Positions 42,619 through 50,182 of a stretch of DNA of 64,000 nt are shown one piece after another. Origin of the DNA: Streptomyces sp. WP-1. GTDB lineage: Bacteria > Actinomycetota > Actinomycetes > Streptomycetales > Streptomycetaceae. The stretch is from the NCBI RefSeq assembly GCF_030450125.1, contig NZ_CP123923.1, forward strand, positions 6,915,001 to 6,979,000, in the 5' to 3' direction. Made by a program: the position numbers and the translations under genes. Numbering within the stretch: position 1 is the stretch's first letter; each line of letters opens with the position of its first letter. The notes beneath the pieces are model-generated. The model saw nothing but the letters and a program-made list of their open reading frames with translations. It was not told where the DNA came from and searched no databases.

Positions 42619-42750
42619 TCAGCCGATCATCCGCGGGCCGCCGTCGGGGGACGGAGGGGTCGGCGGCAGGGGCCACGGTGAACCGGGCAGCTTGCCACCG
42701 TTCCCGCCTTGGCCGCCTCCGGCCGTCCGCCAGGTGAGCGACTCCTTCAT
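42619..42750 (-). CDS. Candidate RiPP precursor peptide (43 residues)
   Basis: A short ORF starting MKESLTWRT, then a Gly/Asn-rich middle (with N17-G18), a Pro/Trp-rich stretch and SPDGGPRMIG at the end. D36-G37 is the only Asp in the peptide, and Asp-Gly is the sequence most prone to succinimide formation, the product of PIMT-type methylation. ATG 42750 has AGAGG 6 nt upstream. TGA-G-ATG links it directly to the methyltransferase gene. An upstream in-frame ATG (seven codons earlier) has a poorly spaced ribosome site. Role inferred from context and composition. Confidence 0.5.
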   Translation of the reverse strand: MKESLTWRTAGGGQGGNGGKLPGSPWPLPPTPPSPDGGPRMIG

Positions 42751-42856
42751 CGTGTACCTCTTCGTGTTCATGCTCCTCGCCACCGACCCTGGTGGGAAGG
42801 CGGCCTCCGTCCCGACGGGACGGAAGATCATGGGCTCTCCCGGAACAGGCGGCGGC

Positions 42857-43079
42857 CTATAGCCGCCGGGCGACGCCCTCCGGGAGAAACCGGTCCCGTG
42901 CCCTGCGCTGGGCCCACACGTCTGAGTCGTCCGGCAGTTCGGCGTACTTGGGGCAGAGGGGGCAGTCGGCACTGTGCGGCGGGTACTTCGTCCAGGTGGC
43001 CGGCGGCGATGTGCCGCGCGAGGTTGATCTGCTCGGCGAAGAAGTCATCGTCCGCCGCGACCTTCTTGGCCACGCGCAC
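42857..43079 (-). pseudogene. Broken small protein gene with CxxC motif
   Basis: Two frames seem to belong together: VRVAKKVAADDDFFAEQ and INLARHIAAGHLDE in the first (start GTG 43079), then ADCPLCPKYAELPDDSDVW and AQRRARDRFLPEGVARRL ending at 42857. The change of frame near 42990 implies an indel. An intact product would be about 73 residues with a CPLC motif. A 25-residue ORF at 43095-43172 precedes it. Position between an XRE regulator and the peptide-methyltransferase pair suggests membership of the same locus; the family is not recognised. Confidence 0.4.
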
Positions 43080-43337
43080 CAGCCGCTGCCGCCCTCATCC
43101 GTCGCCCACCGACGCCGGGTGCCATCGCAGCCGATCCAACGCCGAGGCGCAATAACCCCGTTGGGTAGGCATCCCCGTTCTCAACAGCACATCAGGCGGT
43201 GGCGTTTGTCATGTCGACGCTCCCTCTCGGGTTCGAGCGTTGGCCATGCCCCGGGAGGTCTCAACCACCTCGCCCGGGTCCGGTCTCGACCGTAGAGGCG
43301 TCCGAGAGGTACCGCCGACCGTAATCCGGTCGCTATG

Positions 43338-44588
43338 TCAGGCAGCCAAGATGCCTACCCTGTCCGCGAGTTCTGCGGCCCTGCGCCGACGAGGTGCCTG
43401 TGTCGACTCAACTTCCTCCAGAAGGATTGCCCGCGCGTACCCGTTGTAACGGATGGTCTCGGGTGCGGCCTCGAACGCCTTCTCCAGTGAGGCGATGGCG
43501 ACGTCCGGCTGGTTGTCCAACTGGTATCCGCGGGCCTCCTCGATCCTGTGACGGGCGCGGCGTGGGCGGGACTTGATGACGCTCCGGTCAGCTCTGGCGG
43601 CCTGCCGAACAGACTCACCGCCCTGACGTAGTTCGACGGCGACGGTGACCGCATGCGCGCCCAGGACGGCACGGCAGAACGATGTGACGGGGTGGTAGTA
43701 GTCGCTGGGCAACCGGGCGGCCATGTCGTTCGCCCTGTCCCAGTGCCGCCACGCTGTGCCGGTCTCCCGGCGGCGAGCCGCGGTGTAGCCCAGCTCGAAC
43801 TCCAGGGCTCCGGTGATGGCAAGAACGTCGTCGCCGGCCTCAGGAAGAAGGGGCTCCAGGAAACGAACCGCTTCAAGATTTACGGCGTCGGCGGCATCGT
43901 AGTGGCGAGGCCCGTTATCCCGGTGGGCTTGGGCAAGAAGCCACGCCGCGACGCCGATCGTGTGCGGGTCTTCGCTTTCCTGGGCAGCGATCATGCCGCG
44001 CTCCGCAACGCGCCACAGCAGGGAGCTATCCGGCTGGTACGCGATGAAGAACTGCGACAGAGAATATATCTGGCCCAGCAGTGCCTGTGCAGCGCGGCGG
44101 TCTGCTGCGCTTTCCGCATGCCGCACGAGGGCCTGGGCGTCGCGGAGGAGGTCGGGCAGCAGCTTGCCGATGGCCTCCCTGTGGTTCTTCGACGCGTGCC
44201 GCGCCTTCCATGCAGCGTGCAGTCGGGCCTCAAGGTGTGCGACGGGTGGTGGCTCGACACCTGCGGTGAACTGGAAGGAATCGATGGCGGCCTTGACGGC
44301 GGCGAGGCGCGGATGACCGGGGCCGATAAACAGATCAACATGCCCGTCAGGTCGTCCGGTGAGATCCGCGAGGTCCCGCACCCGAAGGATCTCGGCTATG
44401 CGTAGAACGGTGTCCAGGCCGGGTGCTTTCTGCTGCCCGTTCTCGATCTTGCGGTACGTGTGCGGTGAGATGCCGAGGAGATCAGCTACTTGGAGCCGGG
44501 TCATCCCTCGACGTTCGCGCAGGACTTGCACCCTCTGGCCAAACTTCAGCGGGTCGGCGTACGGGTCCGGAGTAGCATTGGAAGACAT
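43338..44588 (-). CDS. XRE-family regulator with TPR-like C-terminal domain
   Basis: A 416-residue protein: XRE helix-turn-helix at about 18-75 (RGMTRLQVADLLGISPHTYR is the recognition region), then a long helical domain with repeated Ala/Leu patterns resembling tetratricopeptide repeats, as in quorum-sensing-like RRNPP or streptomycete pathway regulators that bind peptides or proteins. ATG 44588 has GGGAGGGG about 12 nt upstream. It is on the same strand as the downstream small genes and the PIMT-like gene, so it may control them. GC content here appears somewhat lower than in the neighbours. Confidence 0.82.
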   Translation of the reverse strand: MSSNATPDPYADPLKFGQRVQVLRERRGMTRLQVADLLGISPHTYRKIENGQQKAPGLDTVLRIAEILRVRDLADLTGRPDGHVDLFIGPGHPRLAAVKAAIDSFQFTAGVEPPPVAHLEARLHAAWKARHASKNHREAIGKLLPDLLRDAQALVRHAESAADRRAAQALLGQIYSLSQFFIAYQPDSSLLWRVAERGMIAAQESEDPHTIGVAAWLLAQAHRDNGPRHYDAADAVNLEAVRFLEPLLPEAGDDVLAITGALEFELGYTAARRRETGTAWRHWDRANDMAARLPSDYYHPVTSFCRAVLGAHAVTVAVELRQGGESVRQAARADRSVIKSRPRRARHRIEEARGYQLDNQPDVAIASLEKAFEAAPETIRYNGYARAILLEEVESTQAPRRRRAAELADRVGILAA

Positions 44589-44905
44589 CACGGCCTTGCC
44601 CCTCCCAGCAGCTTCGTCATTGCCAGCGTAGGGGCCAGGCTGCTTTCTTGTGGGATACCTGACGCAGGCCCTTACGGCCTCCGAGCGACGCGCCCTCAGT
44701 ACTGCCATGTCTTCCATCACGCGCGACGCCACCACGACAAGGCCACGGCCGTCAGTACAGAATGATCACGTGCTTGCTCCTCGGCTGCTGTGGTGCGATC
44801 CTCCGCCCATCCACCAGTTCAACCGGCGGGAGGCTTGCGGAGAAGGCTCGCACCTCGTGCTGTTCGTGGGCGGACGGCTAGCACGCGTCGATGGGCTTGG
44901 GGCGT
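44589..44905. other. Gene-free region upstream of the XRE and Nudix genes
   Basis: About 315 bp between divergent genes. I see no convincing coding sequence and no clear dyad. Reading minus-strand from about 44630, CCCCTACGCTGGC could supply a -10 for the XRE gene, but this is weak. Confidence 0.35.
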
Positions 44906-45322
44906 ATGCGTCATTCGGTCCGGGCGGTTGTTCTCGATGAGGAGGACCGCGTCCTGCTGTGCCGGTTCGTCATTCCGAAGCCGAAGCCGAAGCCGAAGCC
45001 GAAGCCGAAGCCGAAGCCGAAGCCGAAGCCGAAGCCGGCCGGGCCGATCGTTGTGTGGGCGGCGCCCAGGGGAGGCGTGGAGGCCGGTGGGTCCGTTCTT
45101 GTCGCGTTGTGCCGGGAGCTGCGGGAAGAGGTGGGGCTCACCGCTGACGCCGAGCCGCCGCAGGTCTGGCACCAGGAGGTCATCAGCCCTGGGTACGCGG
45201 TGGGTTATGACGGGGTGATCAATGACTACTTCCTGGTGCGCGCCACGTCGTTCCGGCCGGAGCGGTGCGGCTCGGTCGGTGAGCCGGGTGTCCGGGTAGG
45301 TCATGGCCGACCCGTGAAGTAG
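44906..45322 (+). CDS. Nudix hydrolase, truncated, with (Pro-Lys)10 insertion
   Basis: A 138-residue Nudix-like protein. It starts MRHSVRAVVLDEEDRVLLCRF, then ten Pro-Lys repeats encoded by (CCGAAG)10, then the Nudix box at about 57-79 with RELREEVGL intact but the first catalytic Glu replaced by Gly (GGVEAGGS). The C-terminus lacks the last helix and runs into the stop of the convergent DoxX gene, ending RVGHGRPVK, so the gene is probably truncated. It may be inactive. An alternative start ATG lies 15 nt upstream. Confidence 0.6.
   Translation: MRHSVRAVVLDEEDRVLLCRFVIPKPKPKPKPKPKPKPKPKPKPAGPIVVWAAPRGGVEAGGSVLVALCRELREEVGLTADAEPPQVWHQEVISPGYAVGYDGVINDYFLVRATSFRPERCGSVGEPGVRVGHGRPVK
44975..45034. 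repeat. (CCGAAG)10 hexanucleotide array
   Basis: Ten perfect head-to-tail copies of CCGAAG inside the Nudix-like gene. The unit length is a multiple of three, so copy-number change would alter the number of Pro-Lys pairs without a frameshift. Confidence 0.95.
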
Positions 45323-45657
45323 ACGGTCGACGCGATGGCGAGGAGCAGGTACACGCCGGGGAACGCGATGTTGTGCAGGACGTGCGCGCGGACGTGGGTG
45401 ATGATCGCGCCGGTGAAGAACGCGGTCAGGCCGGCGCCCGCCGCGAGGCCCAGCCAGGGTGCGCCGGCCAGGCCGGCGGCGAGGCCGAGCGCGCCAGTGA
45501 GCTTCAGGGTGGCCAGGTAGGGCACGGCGGTGGGCGGGACGCCGACCAGGGCGGCGTTGGCGGAGACGAACCGGGCCCTGCGGTAGTCGGCGATCGCGAT
45601 GAGAGCGTTGGCGGCGACGCACAGGACGGTCAGGGCGCAGGTGATCGGTAGACTCAT
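45301..45657 (-). CDS. DoxX-family membrane protein
   Basis: A 118-residue protein with four hydrophobic helices (about 3-22, 45-65, 70-88, 95-115), matching the DoxX-like family. DoxX proteins have been linked to oxidoreductase complexes and thiol-oxidative stress in actinobacteria. ATG 45657 has AAGGAGA 5-6 nt upstream. Upstream on the minus strand lies a TGTCACC/CGTC promoter, the ECF41 pattern, with the ECF41-like sigma gene divergent, so this is the likely target of that sigma factor. Confidence 0.82.
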   Translation of the reverse strand: MSLPITCALTVLCVAANALIAIADYRRARFVSANAALVGVPPTAVPYLATLKLTGALGLAAGLAGAPWLGLAAGAGLTAFFTGAIITHVRAHVLHNIAFPGVYLLLAIASTVYFTGRP

Positions 45658-45705
45658 GAGGGTCTCCTTGGGGTGCGAACAGGAATGGGCTGAACCGACC
45701 CTCCC

Positions 45706-45732
45706 GACGTTCGCGAGCTCCGAAAGGTGACA
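45706..45732 (-). promoter_or_regulatory. ECF41-type promoter of the DoxX gene
   Basis: On the minus strand TGTCACC (45732-45726), a 16-nt spacer, and CGTC (45709-45706). This matches the published ECF41 target consensus TGTCACA/CGTC. It lies about 50 nt before the DoxX start and overlaps the ribosome site and start region of the sigma factor gene on the other strand. Confidence 0.65.
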
Positions 45733-45735
45733 CCC

Positions 45736-46593
45736 GTGCCGATCACGGTCGAGGACTTCGAGGCCGCCAGGCCTCAGCTGCTGTCGGTCGCCCACCGCAT
45801 GCTGGGCTCGGTCCATGACGCCCAGGACGCCGTCCAGACCGCGTGGCTGCGCGCGGCCGCCGGGCGCGGCTCACAGCGGATCGGGAATCCGGCCGGGTGG
45901 CTCACCACCGTCACGGCCCGGGTCTGCCTGGACGAGCTGCGCGCCCGCCGCCGTCGCGGCGAAGCACCGCTCCGCGCGGACGCGATCCCCGCCGAGCAGT
46001 TGTCCGCCGACGAAGCGGTCCTGCGGGCCGAGAACGTCTCGCGCGCTCTGCTGGTCCTCCTGGAGCAGCTGACCCCGCCCCAGCGCATCGCCTACGTCCT
46101 GCACGATCTGTTCGCCGTGCCGTTCGACCAGATCGCCCAGGTCCTCGACGGGACGGTGCCCAGCGCCAAGAAGCACGCGAGCCGGGCCCGGCAGCGCCTG
46201 CGCTCCCCGGCACTCGTCGAGGAGAGTAGACGAGCAGCGGACCGTGAGATCGCCGAGGCGTTCCTGGCCGCGGCCCGTACCGGCGACACCCGGGCGATGA
46301 TCCGGCTCCTGGCACCCGACAGCGTGCGTGACGCCGACGCGGCGCTCCTTCCGCCCGGGGCCCGTACCGTCGTCACCGGCGCGACCGCCGTCGCCACCGA
46401 GACCGTGCGGTTCGCCGACCGTATCCGGGCGATCTGCCCGCTCACCGTCAACGGCGTCCCCGCGCACCTCATCGCACCCGGCGGCCACCCCCTCGCGGTC
46501 CTCCACGTCGGCACCGGCGGTGGACAGGTCACCCGGATCACCCTGCGGCCGGTACGGCCTTCGGACGTCCTCACGGCACGTGCGGTGCCGTGA
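45736..46593 (+). CDS. ECF41/SigJ-type RNA polymerase sigma factor with SnoaL-like domain
   Basis: A 285-residue ECF sigma factor. Region 2 (about 8-75, with AHRMLGSVHDAQDAVQTAWL), region 4 (about 105-165, with LTPPQRIAYVLHDLFAVPF and the helix-turn-helix SAKKHASRARQRL) and a fused C-terminal SnoaL-like domain (about 180-285) are the ECF41 layout, in which the C-terminal domain controls activity in place of an anti-sigma factor. GTG 45736 is chosen because GAAAGG lies 8 nt upstream; an in-frame GTG 9 nt earlier overlaps the DoxX promoter. ECF41 genes usually sit beside a target of the COE/DoxX kind, as here. Confidence 0.87.
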   Translation: MPITVEDFEAARPQLLSVAHRMLGSVHDAQDAVQTAWLRAAAGRGSQRIGNPAGWLTTVTARVCLDELRARRRRGEAPLRADAIPAEQLSADEAVLRAENVSRALLVLLEQLTPPQRIAYVLHDLFAVPFDQIAQVLDGTVPSAKKHASRARQRLRSPALVEESRRAADREIAEAFLAAARTGDTRAMIRLLAPDSVRDADAALLPPGARTVVTGATAVATETVRFADRIRAICPLTVNGVPAHLIAPGGHPLAVLHVGTGGGQVTRITLRPVRPSDVLTARAVP

Positions 46594-46771
46594 ACCGGTG
46601 AAGTGGGGCCCGGACGTGGGGGTTTGGCCGGATGGCGGGCCGAATCGGCATGCCGGTCGGTCGCGTTGTGTTCGTACGCGTGTATGGGTTCGGCAATCCG
46701 GTCCGGATACAGGTCGGTTAATGCTTGCTCACGCGCTGGTTGCAACGGGGTGAGCGCGTCATGATGGGCCC

Positions 46772-47170
46772 ATGACGTTGGCCTCGCGCGCATGCGCGCA
46801 ACTGGCGACCTGGCCGGACCTGAGACAGGCCGTGCCGAGCTGCGGTCAGGGACAGGCGGTGGTCTCCGCCAAGGGTGAGATCGTCCACTTCCACTCCGAC
46901 CGCGATGTCGATCTGCGGCTGACCGACCGGGCCATCCGGCGGTTCGCCAGGGATCTCAAGCGCTCCGGCGTGATCAGGATCGTGCCCGGCTCGCCGTGGG
47001 TGACCCTGCGCCTCGACGCCGCGAGCGATGTCGATCTGCTGCTGACCCTGGTCAGCGTGGCGCTCCAGGCGCAGCAGTCCCCGCCCGACACGGCCGACCG
47101 CCCCCTGATGGGCTGCAACGACCAGCGCGGCGCGGGGTTCGTGAAGGTGGACCTCGGCGCCTTCTGGTAG
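46772..47170 (+). CDS. DUF5519/luciferase-family domain protein
   Basis: A 132-residue protein recognised as the DUF5519 type, annotated loosely as luciferase family in actinobacteria. Motifs visible: HFHSDRDVDLRLTD (about 39-52), the GSPWVTLRL segment and DVDLLLTLVSVAL. The C-terminus DQRGAGFVKVDLG is unusual. No enzyme residues can be assigned. CATGAT (46760-46765) ends 6 nt before the ATG with no ribosome site, suggesting a leaderless mRNA. Function unknown. Confidence 0.72.
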   Translation: MTLASRACAQLATWPDLRQAVPSCGQGQAVVSAKGEIVHFHSDRDVDLRLTDRAIRRFARDLKRSGVIRIVPGSPWVTLRLDAASDVDLLLTLVSVALQAQQSPPDTADRPLMGCNDQRGAGFVKVDLGAFW

Positions 47171-47186
47171 CCGGACGGCTCCCGCG

Positions 47187-47966
47187 TCATACGGCGACGA
47201 CGCGGACCCCCGCCTCCTCGAAGCGGTGGACCGTCTCCCGGTCCACCGCCGTGTCCGTCACCAGGGTGTCCACCAGGTGCGCGGGGCAGATCCGGGCGAA
47301 CGCCCGCTGGCCCAGCTTGCTGGAGTCCGCGGCGACCACGACCCGTTCGGCGCGCTCGCACAGCAGCCGGTTGATCGCCGCCTCCGCCTCGTCGTGCGCC
47401 GCCGCGCCGTGCACCACGTCGAAGGCGACCACCCCGAGCACCGCGACGTCCAGCCTGATCTGCCCGAGCACCCCGTCCGCGAGCGGCCCGATCAACTCGT
47501 ACGACTGCGGGCGGGCCACCCCACCGGTGACCACGATCTTGAACTGGGGCCGCACCGCCAGCTCGTTGGCGATGTTGAGCGCGTTGGTGACCACGGTCAA
47601 CGCCGGGGAACCGGTGGCCAGATCACCGCGCACGGCGAGGGCGCGGGCCACCTCCGTGGTCGTCGTACCCCCGGTCAGCCCCACCGCCTCGCCCGGCGCG
47701 ACGAGATCGGCCACCGCGGTGGCGATGCGCTGCTTCTCGGAGGCACGGCGTGCCGTCTTGTAGCGCAGGGGCAGTTCGTACGACACCCCGTGCACCACCG
47801 CGCCGCCCCGGGTGCGGACCAGCATCTGCTGCTCGGCGAGCTGGTCGAAGTCCCGCCGGATCGTCGCCGCCGACACCGCCAGCTCCGCTGCCGCCTCCTC
47901 GACGTCCAGCCGGCCGCGCTCCACGAGCAGTTCCAGCAGCGCCTTCCACCGGGCGTCCCGGGACAT
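47187..47966 (-). CDS. DeoR/GlpR-family regulator (AgaR-like)
   Basis: A 259-residue DeoR protein: N-terminal helix-turn-helix LDVEEAAAELAVSAATIRRDF (about 20-40), then a sugar-phosphate isomerase-like sensor with GLTGGTTTTEVARAL and ADSSKLGQRAF. Such regulators respond to sugar phosphates. ATG 47966 has GGAGG 6 nt upstream. It faces an SIS-domain/aldolase operon resembling aga/gat amino-sugar catabolism, which it probably controls. Confidence 0.88.
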   Translation of the reverse strand: MSRDARWKALLELLVERGRLDVEEAAAELAVSAATIRRDFDQLAEQQMLVRTRGGAVVHGVSYELPLRYKTARRASEKQRIATAVADLVAPGEAVGLTGGTTTTEVARALAVRGDLATGSPALTVVTNALNIANELAVRPQFKIVVTGGVARPQSYELIGPLADGVLGQIRLDVAVLGVVAFDVVHGAAAHDEAEAAINRLLCERAERVVVAADSSKLGQRAFARICPAHLVDTLVTDTAVDRETVHRFEEAGVRVVAV

Positions 47967-48061
47967 CCGCGGCCTCCGTTCTCCGATCGTTTCTCGACTC
48001 GCTTCCCCGACCGGTGACCCTAGCGCACCCCCGTGGTGCGCCCCCGGTCCCACCGGAATGC

Positions 48062-48104
48062 TTGATTGTGCTCGAAAGCTCGCTATATCTTGCAGGAACA
48101 ATCA
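48062..48104. promoter_or_regulatory. Promoter and operator region of the SIS-aldolase operon
   Basis: TTGATT (48062-48067), about 16-17 bp, TATATC (48084-48089) form a promoter for the SIS gene. The spacer holds the direct repeat GCTCGAAAGCTCG. TGATTGT (48063-48069) and ACAATCA (48098-48104) are perfect inverted 7-mers bracketing the promoter. DeoR-family binding is likely, by location. Confidence 0.5.
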
Positions 48105-48128
48105 GCCAGGCCAGGGGAGGGTATGGGC

Positions 48129-49139
48129 ATGACCCATGTCGAGGACGAGCTGAACAGCCAGCCCGCGTGCTGGACGCGGGCCGCCGAGGAGGCGGGACGG
48201 CACCGGGACGCGCTGCCGGCGGCGGGCGAGCGGGTCGCGGTCGTGGGCTGCGGTACCTCGTACTTCATGGCGCAGGCGGTGGCCGCCCTGCGCGAGGGGG
48301 CCGGGCAGGGCGAGACCGACGCCTTCGCCGCCTCGGAGTTCCCGTACGGACGGTCGTACGACCGGGTGATCGCCCTCACCCGCTCCGGCACCACCACCGA
48401 AGTACTGGAACTGCTGGGCCGGTTGAGCGGTACGGCGGCCCGCACCACGGCGGTCACCGCCGACCCGGCGACGCCCGTGACGAGCGCCGCCGATGATCTC
48501 GTGGTGCTGGACTTCGCCGACGAACGCTCCGTCGTCCAGACCCGGTTCGCCACCACCGCCCTCACCCTGCTGCGCGCTCATCTCGGCCTGCACACGGACT
48601 CCGTCGTCGCCGACGGACGCACCGCGCTCACCACCCGTCTTCCCCAAGGGCTGGTGGAATGCACCCAGTTCACTTTCCTGGGGCGCGGCTGGACGGTCGG
48701 ACTCGCGAACGAGGCCGGGCTGAAGATGCGCGAGGCGTCCCTGTCCTGGACCGAGGCGTACCCGGCGATGGAGTACCGGCACGGCCCGATCAGCATCACC
48801 ACGAAGGGCACCGCCACCTGGATGTTCGGCGAGGCGCCCGAGGGGCTCGCCGAACAGGTACGGGACACCGGCGGGTTGTGGGTCGGGGGCGGCCTCGACC
48901 CGCTCGCCGAACTCGTCCGCGCCCAGCGGCTCGCGGTCGCCGTCGCCGCCGCGCGCGGCCTCGACCCGGACCGGCCGCGCCACCTCACGCGCTCGGTGAT
49001 CCTCACAGCGGATGCGGCGGATGCGGCGGATGCGGCGGATGCGGCGGATGCGGCGGATGCGGCGGATGCGGGGGGACGCGGCGGATGCGCCGGGCTCGGC
49101 GGGCTCGGCGGATATGGCGGGTGCGGCCGATGTGGCTGA
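48129..49139 (+). CDS. SIS-domain sugar isomerase/deaminase (AgaS-like) with repetitive C-terminus
   Basis: A 336-residue protein with two SIS domains: GCGTSYFMAQA (about 40-50) and ALTRSGTTTEVLELL form the first phosphosugar site, and FLGRGWTVGLANEAGLKMREA begins the second. It resembles AgaS/GlmS-type amino-sugar phosphate enzymes. ATG 48129 is preferred over 48123 because GGAGG then has normal spacing (8 nt). From about residue 294 the sequence is an in-frame expansion of DAA repeats and a Gly/Cys-rich tail encoded by a 9-bp tandem array, probably not part of the folded enzyme. Confidence 0.82.
   Translation: MTHVEDELNSQPACWTRAAEEAGRHRDALPAAGERVAVVGCGTSYFMAQAVAALREGAGQGETDAFAASEFPYGRSYDRVIALTRSGTTTEVLELLGRLSGTAARTTAVTADPATPVTSAADDLVVLDFADERSVVQTRFATTALTLLRAHLGLHTDSVVADGRTALTTRLPQGLVECTQFTFLGRGWTVGLANEAGLKMREASLSWTEAYPAMEYRHGPISITTKGTATWMFGEAPEGLAEQVRDTGGLWVGGGLDPLAELVRAQRLAVAVAAARGLDPDRPRHLTRSVILTADAADAADAADAADAADAADAGGRGGCAGLGGLGGYGGCGRCG
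49008..49070. repeat. GCGGATGCG tandem array
   Basis: Seven perfect copies of the 9-bp unit GCGGATGCG, with degenerate continuation to about 49100. It encodes Asp-Ala-Ala repeats at the C-terminus of the SIS protein; being a multiple of three, it can vary in length without a frameshift. Confidence 0.95.
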
Positions 49140-49306
49140 TTCCGCCGGTACTGGTGGGGCGGTCGGATCCCCCGGGTTCCCCGGGCCCCGCGACCCCCGT
49201 GACGCCCCCGAGGCCGCCGCCTCCGCCGACCCCTCCCTTCCCTCCGACCCCGCCTGACCCGTACCCCGTCGTACCCGCCGCACCGCGCCCCGGAAGGACA
49301 CCCGAA

Positions 49307-50182
49307 GTGCCCCTCGCGCCCACCGGCGAGCTGGTCGCCCGCGCCGTCGAAGACCGCTCGGCCGTCGCCGCGTTCAACGTCATCACGCTGGAACACATCG
49401 AGGCCGTCATCGCCGGCGCCGAGGCGGCCGGTGCCCCCGTCGTCCTCCAAGTCAGCGAGAACGCGGTCAAGTTCCGCTACGGACGGCTGCTGCCGCTCGC
49501 CCGCGCGGCCGGTGCCGCCGCCGAACGGGCCGCCGTACCCGTCGCGTTGCACCTGGACCATGTGCAGAGCGACGACCTGCTGCGCCAGGCGCCCGGCGCC
49601 GGGTTCAGCTCGGTGATGTACGACGCGGCCCGGCTGCCGTACCCCGACAACCTCGCCGCGACCCGGGCCGCCGCCGACTGGGCGCACTCCCAAGGGCTGT
49701 ACATCGAGGCCGAGTTGGGGGAGGTCGGCGGCAAGGACGGGCGGCCACCGCTGGACGCGCACGCGCCCGGCGCCCGTACCGACCCCGCGCAGGCCCGGGA
49801 CTTCGTCGGCGGCACCGGGGTCGACGCCCTGGCCGTCGCCGTCGGCAGTGTGCACGCCATGACCACGCGCACCGCCGCCCTCGACCACGCCCTGCTCAAA
49901 CGGCTGTCCGCCGCGCTGCCCGTCCCCCTGGTGCTGCACGGCTCCTCCGGCGTACCGGACGGCGGTCTGGTCGAGGCGGTCGCGGGCGGCATCGCCAAGG
50001 TCAACGTCGGCACCGCGCTCAACATCGCCATGACCGGCGCGATCCGGGAGTTCCTCGCCGCCCACCCGGAGGCGGTCGACTCCCGCAAGTACCTCAGCGT
50101 CGGCCGGGAGGCGATGGCCCTGGAGGTGCGGCGCCTGATCTCGGTCGTGACCGGCGCCGCCGGGTCCGCTATGCCTTCTTGA
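49307..50182 (+). CDS. Class II fructose-bisphosphate/tagatose-bisphosphate aldolase
   Basis: A 291-residue zinc aldolase: HLDH (zinc/catalytic residues 82-85), ELGEVGGKDG, HGSSGVPDG with the zinc His, and the NVGTALNIAMTGAIREF phosphate-binding end. Class II GatY/KbaY-type enzymes cleave tagatose-1,6-bisphosphate in amino-sugar and galactitol pathways. GTG 49307 follows AAGGA. With the SIS protein and DeoR regulator it forms an aga-like locus; a PfkB-type kinase, normally part of such sets, is missing and the preceding 165 bp is low-complexity. The end overlaps the convergent methyltransferase gene by 14 bp. Confidence 0.88.
   Translation: MPLAPTGELVARAVEDRSAVAAFNVITLEHIEAVIAGAEAAGAPVVLQVSENAVKFRYGRLLPLARAAGAAAERAAVPVALHLDHVQSDDLLRQAPGAGFSSVMYDAARLPYPDNLAATRAAADWAHSQGLYIEAELGEVGGKDGRPPLDAHAPGARTDPAQARDFVGGTGVDALAVAVGSVHAMTTRTAALDHALLKRLSAALPVPLVLHGSSGVPDGGLVEAVAGGIAKVNVGTALNIAMTGAIREFLAAHPEAVDSRKYLSVGREAMALEVRRLISVVTGAAGSAMPS

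Noticed and set aside
43095..43172. 25-residue ORF (starts MPTQRGYCAS) upstream of the broken small gene
   Set aside because: Weak ribosome site and no recognisable leader motif; could be chance.
48102..49301. 399-codon minus-strand frame opposite the SIS gene
   Set aside because: Antisense shadow whose apparent Arg-Ile repeats are just the reverse of the GCGGATGCG array.
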